From positions 1 through 64,000 of the forward strand of contig JADDTR010000025.1 in the NCBI GenBank assembly GCA_015345905.1: a stretch of DNA of 64,000 bases. Reading direction: 5' to 3'. The notes under the pieces are model-generated. The model worked only from the letters and a program-made list of their open reading frames with translations, did not search any database and was not told where the DNA came from. Every line of letters begins with the position of its first letter. The stretch's first letter is position 1. Source of the DNA: Aotearoamyces nothofagi. Lineage: Eukaryota; Ascomycota; Leotiomycetes; Leotiales; Tympanidaceae. The position numbers and the translations under genes were made by a program. Below, one piece after another: positions 26,412 through 37,328 of the stretch.

Positions 26412-29178
26412 ATGTCGTCCTTGGGTTTGGCGTCGCAGCAGAGTACGTGAATGTGGACCTGGCTGGGGGTTGTTCTTCGCTTACTTGCTATTGTTCTCTT
26501 AGGGACTGCTTGCGATTTGTGCAAGCAGATGAAGGTATGCTCTCTTCGTCTTTGTAGGATCCACTAAGGCCGAGTACGTAGACTGATATATCTGAATGTT
26601 CAGATAAAATGCGAGAGGCAAGGCTCGTCGTGCAAGCGTTGTATTTATCGGAAGACGGAATGTGTTGTAACGCTAAAGGAAAGGAAGCCCCGCGGGTCCA
26701 AGAAGTATGGCTATTCTGCCTGAAATGTATGTATTATGCTAAAACGGAAACCCAGGCAGGATCATATCCAGGCGATTGAACGGAGAATGGAAGAAATGGA
26801 GTCCATCGTGAAAGCGTCAGGGTTGTCTCCTTTTGGTGACCGAATGCGGCAATCCACCCAATCTTTCGACAGCCAGGCTAATCTGAGTGACAAACTTTCG
26901 ACATTAATAACTGATAGTAGGGGGGCATCTCGATTTGTTGGTAGGTCCACGTATCTGATTTGTGTTTCAAGTGGTACATTTTGACTTTTCTTAGGTTCGG
27001 CATCTGGCTTCTCGATCTTTTCGGAGCAGGGCCTCGATTGGATCTCGGAAGTGACTGGCAGTAATGAATTTGCACAAAAAATTGCGGAAATAAATAAAGA
27101 GGATAGGGATACCTCCATGGAGACCTTTTCTCATATGCTGCATCCACTACAGGAGCATGAGAGAGAGCCACTGCCATCAAGGGAAGTTGCAGAGTGTTAT
27201 ATAAACTGTAGGTACTGCCAAGATAAGATGGATGGTTTGTCTAATGTAAGAACCCAGACTATTTCGATGTTTTCAATCACATCTTCCCACTTTACGATCA
27301 GACAGTCTTTCTTGAAAGGTTTTCACGGCAATATCCGGTCACCTGTTCTGAAGACCCTGGGTGGTACGCATCGCTCAACATTGTAATATTGTTTGGCAAT
27401 CTCTCCTATCGGGGCCATATGCTTATGGAAAGGGGGGTGATGGCACATGCAGAACCTATGGACAAGATCTGCTGGAGATGGTTCCGCAATGCCAGCAGCA
27501 CCTTCACTGATCTCCAATTTCTCGGGAGTTTATGGGGAGTTCAAGCCATGCTTGGAATGGTACAAGTCTCCTCTAGCTCCATCAATCGATTACTGACATG
27601 AATACTAGGCTATATTAATGCATTCTATTCCAGATCCTCACCCTTCTTACGTCTTAACGGCTGCGGCCATATGTTCTGCTCGATCAATAGGTCTCCATAG
27701 TCGCCTGGACGCCTACGGGCTAAAAAAATCCGAAATTGAACAGAGATGCCTAGTCTTTTGGATTTGTTTTGTCCTAGATAAGGGCATGAGTCTGCGATCT
27801 GGTCGGCCACCAGTGCTATATGAAGAGGATATCGGAGTCGAACTTCCAAAGGTCAGCGGAGATCCAAGGCAACACTCCGACGGCTCCAAAGCATTTAACA
27901 CATTTGGTTATTTGGTTAGACTGGCACTCCTTGACGGTCGTATATACAGCGGTTTGTATTCGGCAAGATCCAGAACGCAGTCCGGAATCGAGCGTTTGAA
28001 AGTGATTGCTTCTCTTGACGAAGATATTCATGCATGGCGGGATACTGTGCCAGTAGAAATCAGACCTGAGTACAGTCTTCAATGCCACCAGTCGCAAATC
28101 ATTCAAGTGATTCTGATGCACTTTGGATATTATAACGCACTTATATCGATCCATCGAAGTTCTGCTCATTTCCGATCTTGGGCGAGTAGACCAGATAACG
28201 AAGTCCATCTACAACAGCTCAGCCGTGAGCTAAACCCTCGCCTCCTTAGTAGTGCATCGATATGTCTGAACGCTGCGAGGAGCATCATAGGTTTACTGGA
28301 TACTTTCAATCCCGAGCTTTATCCTGATGGCCACAATCCTGTACGGTTAGTCTACCACCGAAACGCCTTGAAATACCCACCATATTGCTTTCACCTGGTG
28401 CTTTTGGATAGAAGGAATCAATGGCTGACATCACTGGTGCTTAGAATGTCTGATTATTATCCGTTCACATCCGCTTTATTACTCTTTGCGAATATTCTCC
28501 AACATCCCCAGGACACACACGCGACATCGGACTTAGAGCTCATATCTAATGTCACCAAATATATATCTTCTTCAGTTGATAATACCATAAGTATAGGGTC
28601 CATTGGGATGAAGAAGATATTTGAGGAGGTGATTCGTTTAGCCAAAACGACCGTGTATCAAGCACAATCGCAGAAGTCAACAACAGCCAAACGCCGACAT
28701 GATGAAATCAGTGTAGGCAATGTAGAGAGACCGATAGATCGATCATATCTGGGGGATGGTTTGTACCCAGAGCAACCCAGAGGATCTTTACCTACGCAGA
28801 CCGCTCTAGCAGATAAAGGATCCACTGTAAGTATCATAGTCCTAGATCTATTCTCTCCTAACGACTAACGTAAAGAATCAGTCGTCGGACAATCACCGTG
28901 GAATTGCTCTTCAGGATTCCAGTCGTTTCAAACAAACATGGAACTCAGAGAGCCGACTTGGGCGTACAGCAACAACCTCATATTCACCGTACGCTCATCC
29001 GGATCAAGGCGCCGACCATCCACTCTCGCGCGGTATCCAAGTTCCAACGCCACCTACCCAAGGATCCCTTTCGGAATTTCAACCACAATACGACATGTAT
29101 GCAGACATTGGCAACTTTAACGCAGATATCATGTTACCCCAGGACGGATCATGGTTCTATCCTATGACATTTCCATGA
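26412..29178 (+). CDS. Zn2Cys6 fungal transcription factor
   Basis: Nuclear binuclear zinc-cluster regulator. Eight exons: 26412-26442, 26503-26534, 26604-26704, 26756-26940, 26995-27207, 27258-27559, 27609-28826, 28876-29178, 794 aa. The cluster is ACDLCKQMKIKCERQGSSC followed by KRCIYRKTEC, exactly C-x2-C-x6-C-x6-C-x2-C-x6-C at about residues 14-41. A basic linker (KERKPRGSKK) and a short coiled coil (QAIERRMEEMESIV) follow. The middle carries the fungal-specific regulatory domain (Fungal_trans), seen in HPSYVLTAAAICSARSIGLH and LVFWICFVLDKGMSLRSGRP. The tail is Gln/Pro/Ser-rich and ends GSWFYPMTFP, a likely activation region. It faces the ABC transporter about 2 kb away, so that pump is the first candidate target; this is inference only. 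Confidence 0.93.
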
Positions 29179-29993
29179 AATCTATCGGATTCTGCACCTA
29201 TAGACAACCATGCAAGATGATTTGATATTCCATCACATCAGAAGAATTGATCATCGAATCAGTCAAAGATTGCTTGCCAGGAACATCGTTCTATTCAAAG
29301 TCTCGCCATCCTCCAGGACCATATCGCGTCCTCTCACAACCACATTAACGTTAGTATAAATCTGCACCATCGAATAATTTTTCTGTCATTTCAAGCGATG
29401 TACTCTAGTACATTTACAAAATTGGGTTATTATAGAGGTAAAGGAGTAAAGGTTTCTTGGGTATTCATCATTATAGAACGGGAACACAGTATGCAAGCTC
29501 ACGATCCTGATCATCTGCGTATTAGTGCCGTGGGCTTTTTTATTTTGCGTGTCGACATTAATCGCGACTAGGATTGGGATCGACCAGCTGCAAATGGCAA
29601 GGATTCAAAAGAGGGACATCTCATAATACCCTGTTTAAATAAAATTTGATATTTGATACTCGAGAGCATTGCAGTATCTGTACATTACCACAAAGCACAA
29701 GTCATTTTTTAGCCACGCAACTATTATTTTCAAGAGCGGCAGTCACCATAGGCTGGGACGCTTGAATTACATGAATAAGCCCGGCTTTATCAATATCGGA
29801 GATGCGCGCAAACCCGGGGAATAGCGATGCCCGCGGCGGCCAAGCAGATTCCCTCGCACCTCATATCGTGCGTATCAATCATCTTCCCCGCAACATATCT
29901 TTTAAAACCTTTTAAATTTCCCGACGCCATTCATGCTGTGAAATTTTACTGTACAGTATATATAGCAGGAATACATATCAAAGGGACATCATA
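29179..29993. promoter_or_regulatory. Intergenic region and promoter of the dioxygenase
   Basis: 815 bases without a gene. A good TATA box, GTATATATAG, lies at about 29956-29965, roughly 35 bases before the dioxygenase ATG, so the 5' UTR must be short or start upstream. A CCGCGGCGGCC stretch (about 29831-29841) contains CGG triplets of the kind Zn2Cys6 proteins bind, but no spaced pair stands out. Confidence 0.5.
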
Positions 29994-31172
29994 ATGTCGC
30001 AGGTTGAAACAGAGACAGACACAAAGACGGCGGCCCCGAAGACTCTCCGATTACAGAACGGGCAGACCTTCCAGGTAAAGTCCAACATCTCCACCGAGGC
30101 GGCGGAGATCCCCATCATTGATGTGGCACGCGCCTATAGCGATGAGCTAGAGGATCGGCGGGCTGTAGCTGAGGAAATCCGCGAGGCATGCCACCGTATC
30201 GGATTCTTCTATTGCGTGAACCATGTAGGGCTACCATCTCAATTTCCCAATTCCTCTTGGGTTTCTTCTTCTATGCTGAGTTGTTTTCTCTCGGTGGAAG
30301 GGCATCGACCCCAAATACGCAGCAGAGGCATTCGCGCAGGGCAAGCGTTTCTTCGCTCTCCCGCTCGAGAAGAAGATGGAGGTCTATACCGGACTCGTCC
30401 CTAATGAATACGTCGGCTACCATCCCATGGAGCACTACAACCGCAACGGCAAAGAATTCAATGGTCCGTCTTCCCCTCTACTCCACCTCTCTTTATCTAA
30501 CACTGTATCCCAGACCTCAGCGAAGCATTCAACTTCGCCTACGACGCCGCCGAAGACGCCGCCGCCCTCGACCCCACCGAGAAACCCATCTCCATCTGGC
30601 CCTCTCACCTCGCCGGCTTCAGAGAAGGCATGTACGCCTACCACACGCAGTGCCTGCACTTCGCGCGCCGCATGACGCGCATCTTCGCCCTGGCCCTGCA
30701 CCTCCCCGAGCACGCCTTCGACGCCTACACGCAGCGCCCCGAGGCCGGGATGCGCATCCTGCACTACCCGGCGCAGACGCAGTCGGCCGACGCCCAGGAC
30801 GGCATCGGCGCGCACACGGATTTCGAGTGCTTCACCATCGTGAACCAGGACGCCGTCGGCGGGCTCGAGGTGCTGAACAAGGCCGGCGAGTGGACCAGGG
30901 CGCCGCCCGTGCCGGGTAGCTTTGTGGTGAATATCGCCGATTGCTTCATGCGGCAGACGAATGATTTCTTCGTCAGTACCGTGCATCGCGTCATCAATAA
31001 GAGCGGCCGCGAGAGGTACAGCGTGCCCTTCTTCTTTGGCTTTGATCGTGCGCGCAAGCTGAAGCCGGTCGAGACTTGTGTGTCGGAGGAGAACCCGATG
31101 AAGTACCCCGTCATGACGGCGGGGGAGTATTATGCTTTTAGAGCGAATACGGCCAAGAGCGGAAATTATTAG
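29994..31172 (+). CDS. 2-oxoglutarate/Fe(II) dioxygenase, isopenicillin-N-synthase-like
   Basis: Non-haem iron oxygenase of the IPNS/flavonol-synthase-like superfamily. Exons 29994-30224, 30301-30463, 30514-31172 give 350 aa. The DIOX_N half reads IPIIDVARAYS and GFFYCVNHGID (across intron 1). The iron triad is H232-x-D234 in GAHTDFEC and H289 in STVHRV; the 2-oxoglutarate-binding R299-x-S301 is in ERYSVPFFFGF. All four key residues are present, so an active enzyme is expected. The substrate cannot be told; relatives act on secondary metabolites, gibberellin-like or thymine-type compounds. It lies on the same strand as, and 815 bases after, the Zn2Cys6 regulator. The first two thirds of exon 3 (about 30540-30950) is very GC-rich compared with the rest of the gene. 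Confidence 0.92.
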
Positions 31173-32590
31173 ATGCTGGATGTATGGATCGTGTTGTAGT
31201 GCAATGAGCAATTCGCTTGCGTTGCAAATAGACCTCGTTACAATATTATGTGACTGGTAGAAGTCTTTGCGCTTTTGAATCTCTTCTGGTGTATATTTGG
31301 CTTGCAGCTGGCATCTTGACCAGACTCGTTTGACAAGTATCTAGAGATGATGCTAGACATGGCTGTTCTTGTCGGATTGTGGACGCGAAGGGGACGTCGC
31401 CCCATGATAGAATACGGATACAACGCTTGCCATGGTTCCTTGGGTCTCGTCATCGGCTGTAAGGGTCAGATTTGACTGGTTTGCCTTGGCTGGACTAGCT
31501 CGAGCGGATGAGAGACAACAAAGTTTCTCTGAGGGTGTGAGCCATCCGGCGGATATAATGAGCAAAACACGTGTCACAGTACAGTGGCAGAGCTAGAGAT
31601 ATATCGACTGTGATATTCAGCTAAATCAAGCCAAATCAACGTTAAAAGCATTTTGGAGACAAGCCATTTACGGCCAATAGTATTTTCTCAACCTGCCAAT
31701 TACTTCCCCATCAGTGAAAGCGAGAGGCACTTGGTCTACAATATACTCTTTTGACTTAACGTCTATTTGGCCTGGTACCAAAGTAGACATGGTGCCTCAT
31801 CGGGACTAGGCCATGTTCACTCACGTGCTAAGGAAGCCGTTAGCCGCCGGAAATATCACTGGGGTCAAAGGTCAACCTTATCAGAGATCCCGGATCCAAA
31901 TACGTATAGCCCCGTGGAGAATCGCGTGTGAGACTTGCTAAATGCATCCAGAAGCTGCCCATCACCGTCCTTTCGCGCACATCTTGGGTTATAGATTAGA
32001 TTATACACCGCATTGTTGGGGTCCACACACGCCAACCTGCCCAGATGCGGTTTAACACCGCCCGGCGAACCTCCTGGGTGCTTCTACCTTCCTTCCACGT
32101 GGCATCGACACTATGAACATGCCTGACCCGTTACTCCAATGGAAAGATGCGTTTGATTAGGGGCCTTTGAGATCCCCTATCATGACTTCTACTGCAGCTT
32201 CCGCAGTTGCTTCCCGCACTCCTTTTCGGCGAGAACAGCAGACATCAATCAATGCCCCTTTGCGCTAGGAAATCTCATGAGACTCCCATTCCCACTTATC
32301 TATTACGCGCCCCTGGACTCCTAGCCATGGCGCGCAGGCTTGGCTTGAAGCCTCGCCATGAACGGGAAGCCTATTCTTTCCACATCCGTTATAGAGAGTT
32401 GGCTGAGCCGGGGCTACACGGTCGTAGGTGTTGCTATGTTTTTTCATAATGTCCGTTGACCCGGCGTTACGGGCACTGTTAAGGTTGATCTACTATTTAC
32501 TTTCTATTTCCATCATTATCAACCGCATCATGGCCATTGTCGGGCCAGTCGCCCTCAAACTGTACCATAGCGGTGGGTAATTCTAGAACA
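31173..32590. other. 1.4 kb intergenic region, nothing recognised
   Basis: No supported gene, repeat or RNA. Short minus-strand frames (31238-31577) and a plus-strand frame (32207-32449) lack homology signals and plausible splice partners. TCACGTG-like hexamers occur near 31823. Confidence 0.55.
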
Positions 32591-33040
32591 ATGGCACCTA
32601 TTAGCTTTGACTATACGGATTATAATGCTCAACGAAAGAACGGGCGTGAGCCATCCATCAATATCGCTCCTAGCGATGACGCAAGCAGCTCAAGGAAGTC
32701 TTCAAGTCGGAGATCTGGCGAGTTCGCCTTTGCACCAAATCTGATTGAGCCAACTCCACGGGGTGAATCGAATCAAGTGAGTTTAGCTATCCCCGGCTCC
32801 CTTGGTGGAAGGGACCCAAGGAAAGGATCTAGCTCAACGAAGAGGCAAACAATAGGCATCGCCTCCACTAATCAATATGCCGGACCGGAATCAAGAGAAA
32901 GCTCTCGTCAAAAACCCGCCGGCTTCGCTATAGATGAGACACACGAAGAAAAGCGCAACTCTTTCTTTGCACTAGTACTGGCTTGCCAGACTCCGAGAAG
33001 CGTGTGCGTCGGCAGAGCTATATTCGCTCCAGAAGGGTAA
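32591..33040 (+). CDS. Hypothetical Ser/Arg-rich small ORF, weakly supported
   Basis: A 149-codon frame from ATG 32591 beginning MAPISFDYTDYNAQRKNGRE and rich in Ser, Arg and Lys (SSSRKSSSRRSGEF). It is unrelated to any family I recognise. An in-frame GTGAGT at 32777 looks like a splice donor, but the nearby acceptors I tried lead to stops, so if it is a gene its model is incomplete. It might instead be the remnant of a longer disordered protein. The frame is open upstream to a TTG at 32537. No membrane segment or signal peptide. Confidence 0.3.
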   Translation: MAPISFDYTDYNAQRKNGREPSINIAPSDDASSSRKSSSRRSGEFAFAPNLIEPTPRGESNQVSLAIPGSLGGRDPRKGSSSTKRQTIGIASTNQYAGPESRESSRQKPAGFAIDETHEEKRNSFFALVLACQTPRSVCVGRAIFAPEG

Positions 33041-33542
33041 AGCAGGTACGACGCCGCACCCGGGGCCCGAGCAAAGACAAGACAAATACTGCGAGACAAG
33101 CTCCTCCCGCCGCGTCCTGCACAGCATCCTCCCGCCGCCGCCTTCCGCTGTGGGACCGCGGCGCCTTCCCCCGAGTCGCGGATAACGAGATCCTGACGAA
33201 CCCGTGGCCCGGCACGGGACGTGCCAACACGCCCCATCCTCAATGTCGCCGTCGGCGGCACGAGTGGCTTTGTTGCGGACCGCGTAGGCGGCAAGCCCAT
33301 GGTCGGATAATGTCGTGAATGCCTCGGCTTGTTTTTGGGCGGCTAGGGATGATTGGTATCCGGCGTGGAAGCATGGGGAGGCACAGATGACGGTGTATAG
33401 TGTCAAGATGTGGCAGGAGTGCGTTTGATGGCTTTACGAGATGTTGCTTTGGTTAAGAATGAATGATGGTTCCATTAGAGTACAGCTATTAAATATAGAT
33501 ATTCTACTTCTCGAGGATTATCTCACGAATGGGTAAGCTGCC
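33041..33542. other. GC-rich then AT-rich spacer, no gene
   Basis: About 500 bases. The GC-rich part (33040-33300) has open frames on both strands in all phases, as GC-rich DNA does by chance; none resembles a protein. The part after 33420 is AT-rich and fits the 3' UTR of PFA4. Confidence 0.5.
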
Positions 33543-34930
33543 TCAGGTTTGTTTAGCTGCTACTCGTCGTCTCCTGAGTAGTTCTCCTAGAGGCACATCC
33601 TCATCTGCAAACAACTTTTCCGTTTCTTCGTCGACGCCGAAATCTCTCAGCCTACTCCCGTCAGAGTTTGTCCATCCTTCTTCTCCATCTATGCCCTCTT
33701 CGTACTCGCTTTCATATTCTTCATCTTCGTCATAATCATCATCTCCGAGACCATTATCAAGATCTCTTGTGCTCGAGGCATCATGTCTTCTGTAATCTTC
33801 CTCCTGCCTTCTTCTAAAGGCTGCAACATCTTCTCCAGGACCATGCACAAACGGCTGCCCATCCCCATTTATTCTGCCTATCGCTTCTCTGGGCATTTTG
33901 TCGGGATCGGGTGGTGGCCACGTTACACCTACGTCTTCGAATCCATTAATCTCGAAATCCCACCCCGACTCATTCTCTGGCGCGCCGCCGAAGGGTATTA
34001 TCCATGCCAGCACATTTGCTGAGCCCATTCCCTGACAGATATTCTTCCATATGCCGATGTCATATGGAAACTCCTGCTTCTTAATTCTGACTCTCCTACC
34101 TCCAGGCCCCTGCACAAAGCCGCCCAAATATCTCGCCTTGTCCACTAATGCGTCATGTCTCTCGATCTCCCACGATTCGATCATCGTCGTATTTATAACG
34201 AGGGAGTGCATAGCACTAATTAGGAGAATCGAGAGTGCAAAGAGAGCTAAGCTGTTGACTAACAGCAGAATAAAAAGGTGTGAGAGGGCGAAGATGGAAG
34301 GACCTAGGTAGGATGGCAGATTTCTTTGCTCATAGATAGCGTAGGCGCGAATGAATAAATGATATTCGAGGATGGACATGGAGAGGACGGAATAGAGCAC
34401 AAAGCGGAGGAAGTGCGGGAAGTTGGTATGGGAGACGCAATTCGATGTCCACGGGCAGTGGTGGTCCATTTTAGGGATGCATCTATGAAGAGTTGTCAGT
34501 CCAGAGAACTATCCGCAGATCCAACCATAACCACAAGTAAAATCTCAAGGCGTGAGGTAGCTGCATACCGTCCGCATTGTCGGCAATGGTGTGCTCGAGG
34601 AGGCTTCACAGCCTCGCACTTTTTGCACCAATTCGTTTGGACCTTCGCTGTCCCTCTATCTGCACCTCCTTCGCCATCTTCGGCCTCAACACCTTCTTCA
34701 GCAAAGCTCTTTGGCAGTCTGCCAGCATCAACACGGCATGCCTTCTCGTAAGACCACCAGATGCCCGCAACAAACGAATTGAACCATATTGCCTCCTGTC
34801 GCGTTAGGGGTCCAGGGCCAAGACGGTAGAAGAGGCCCTGGGAACTGTATGCTAAGAAGGCTATGAGGGTGCACACAGCCGGCACAGCGAGCTTGCTCAG
34901 AGCTGGGCGGTCGACTGCGAGTCGAGGCAT
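33543..34930 (-). CDS. PFA4: Palmitoyltransferase Pfa4 (DHHC family)
   Basis: Protein S-acyltransferase of the ER; yeast Pfa4 palmitoylates chitin synthase Chs3. Exons 34930-34569 and 34482-33543 give 433 aa, the family's size. The cysteine-rich domain spans the intron: WCKKCEAVKPPRAHHCRQCGR, then CIPKMDHHCPWTSNCV, with DHHC at about residues 127-130. Four membrane segments flank it: LAVPAVCTLIAFLAY and AIWFNSFVAGIWW before, FLRFVLYSVLSMSILEYHLF and FILLLVNSLALFALSILLIS after. The fungal Pfa4 cytosolic tail begins with YDIGIWKNICQGMG and ends in a long acidic stretch. The start is the only ATG (MPRLAVDRP) near the first membrane segment. Confidence 0.92.
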
Positions 34931-35757
34931 TGGCGGTGATGGGATGGGGCCTCTGGGGGCTCTGGGCGCATGTCCGCCAGTATGCCGCGCCGCTACCGTG
35001 CTGTGCTGTGCCGCGCAGCCTTGTCTTGTCCTGGTCGGCGGGACGGTAGCGAGCCCGGGCGGACGTGTGTCGGCTCCGGCGGCCGTCACGGCAGCGACAC
35101 GAAATATCTACGTATACGCATATGTACGTGGCACGCGGGTACGGCGGGCGTGGTAACGCCATCGTGCACCTCGGTCTCGGATCAGCAACCGCCAAATCTC
35201 CAAATCTCCAAATCTCCAAACCTCCAGATCCCCCTCGGAACAGAACAATCGCACCCTCAACGGGCGCCGGGGCCGTCGGAGCGCGCTATGGACGCGGCCG
35301 TCGACTCCTACTGCTATATTTGGCAGTGCCCAGGCGTCTACGAAACTCCTGCTCCCCAACTCGTATTGACGTTCCGCTCTAGCAGTACGCTACAGTCCCG
35401 ACTTTGGGCTGAGCGTGACCAGCAGAGGTTGCTTGCAGCCTCGTCAGCGACCCTTATTTCACCCGTCCTATTTAGCCAATATTCAACAACACCTGACAAT
35501 CCAGAGTTCGTGACTTTTATCTCACCAGATCTCCGACTTTGGTCCAATGCCAGATGGCCATGATGAGGATCAGGTGATAATTGTTCCAACTCCCTGCCGA
35601 CATTTCCCCACGTCTATTCCGAGGTTTTGCCATGGCCAGACCGACGTTCTGCCACGGCTAAATGCATGCTATATAATCATAAGAGCATACGCCCTGCCAG
35701 TAGGAATTAAAAATCCTCTCTCAAGCATAAAGGACACATCAGATTATATCACCAATC
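34931..35757. promoter_or_regulatory. Divergent region between PFA4 and the aldo-keto reductase
   Basis: 827 bases. The PFA4-proximal part (to about 35160) is GC-rich; a minisatellite of AAATCTCC units lies at 35191-35228. A TATA-like CTATATAATC lies at about 35669-35678, about 85 bases before the reductase ATG. The frames here overlap on both strands and are not supported. Confidence 0.5.
35191..35228. repeat. (AAATCTCC)n minisatellite
   Basis: Four to five tandem 8-base units with end decay, in the divergent spacer. Confidence 0.85.
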
Positions 35758-36837
35758 ATGTCTGTTACGGTTAAGCTCAACAGTGGAAAGGCCATGCCTG
35801 TTGTAGGCCATGGCTTGTGGAAAATCAGCAAGGAGACCTGCTCAGACAGAGTATACAACGCCATCAAGAACGGAAACAGACTGTTCGATGGTGCTGCTGG
35901 TAAGTTTTAATGACACGCGGATATGATAAGTCATGTAGCTGATTTACTGTCAGATTACGGCAACGAGATTGAAGTTGGACACGGTGTTACCCGGGCTCTA
36001 AAGGACGGCATTGTAAAGCGTGAGGAGCTATTCCTGGTATCCAAGCTATGGTGCACAAACATGGAGAAGGACCGCGTCGAGCCAGCAATTAGAAGGTCTC
36101 TCAAGGACTGGAACGTTGACTACTTTGATCTGTACCTGATCCATTTCCGTAAGTATTCTTGACAATTTCTCTGCCGAAGCCTGTCCTAATAGTTTTCAGC
36201 CCTTTCCCTTGAATATGTCGACCCTTCTGTGAGATACCCACCAATGTGGTTCACCACAGACGGAAAGTCAATCAGGCAATCCAAGGCCACCATCCGGGAG
36301 ACCTGGACCGCAATGGAGGCTCTCGTTGGTAAGGGACTCGCACGCTCCATCGGTGTTTCCAACTTCAACGTTCAATCTCTTCTCGACCTACTCCGTTATG
36401 CCACCATCCGCCCAGCAACGCTCCAAATCGAGCATCATCCTTATCTCGTTCAGCAACCTCTGATCGACTATGCCCAGGCAGAGGGTATTACCGTTACCGC
36501 CTACAGCAGCTTCGGTCCCCAGAGCTACGATGAGATGAACCTGAAGCACGCACTTGATACACCACATCTATTCAAGCACCCAGTTATTGTAAAAATTGCT
36601 AAGGCTCACGGAAAGGGTCCACCACAGGTCTTATTGCGATGGGCAACACAACAGGGTATTTGTGTTATCCCTAAGAGTGATAATGTTCAGAACCTTCTCG
36701 AGAACTTGGATACCACAGGATTTACCATGACGAAGGCTGAGATTGAAGAGATCAACGGTTTAGACAAGGGACTGAGATTCAACGACCCATGGGTTTACTT
36801 CCGCGATCTCTCTGTCACTATTCCCGTCTTCAATTGA
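35758..36837 (+). CDS. D-xylose reductase-like aldo-keto reductase
   Basis: Reduces D-xylose (and other aldoses) to xylitol with NAD(P)H, first step of fungal pentose catabolism; AKR2B-like. Exons 35758-35899, 35954-36148, 36200-36837 give 324 aa. The catalytic tetrad is D44 and Y49 (FDGAADYGNE), K78 (LVSKLW) and H111 (LYLIHFP). The xylose-reductase-specific insert, [13 protein letters not shown], is present. The coenzyme loop reads [11 protein letters not shown]271 is kept but the usual Asn of the IPKSN motif is Asp273. RFNDPW, another family hallmark, is near the C terminus. Because of the Asp, coenzyme preference may lean to NADH. A relative with a different sugar or aldehyde substrate cannot be excluded, so I leave the symbol blank. 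Confidence 0.88.
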
Positions 36838-37328
36838 TCTAAAAAAAATTATTTCGATTGCATCAATAAGGTCAAGAACTCAGGAGGTCAAGAAAGCCAC
36901 TTAATCCAAAAATAAATAGTCTAGCTATGGTTATATAAACAAGTTTAATAAAGATTGTTTGTCAACAAAATATATGTCTTGTAAATTATGTCGCTCTAGT
37001 GATTATTGCATTCGCCTACAAACCATTTGAACTTTCAAAGTAACCATTTGTTAATGTTAAGCATCTTTCAGCTGCGGCGCGTGCCTCTCTAATAATTTTA
37101 TTTCAATCCAAAATGCACCTCTCCATAAATCCTAAAACATGTACTGCATCTTTTATGTCACGAGGCTTGTACAGTGCCGATATTGCCAATTAAGATGGTT
37201 GTCGGCAGGGAGGGTTCTTGATGATTAGTCCATGGAATTTCATTTTACACTGCACCTCAAGCCTTCAGCCAATGTCTGGTTCAGCTTCAACTGCCAAGTT
37301 TGTATAGATGTATTAGTTGTAGACAATA
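36838..37328. other. Convergent AT-rich 3' flank, no gene
   Basis: About 490 AT-rich bases between the reductase (+) and MTQ1 (-) 3' ends, holding both 3' UTRs. No repeat or open frame of note. Confidence 0.6.

Noticed and set aside
30435-31211. 258-codon minus-strand open frame across the dioxygenase gene
   Set aside because: It is antisense to the conserved dioxygenase exon 3; its openness follows from the high GC3 of the real gene.
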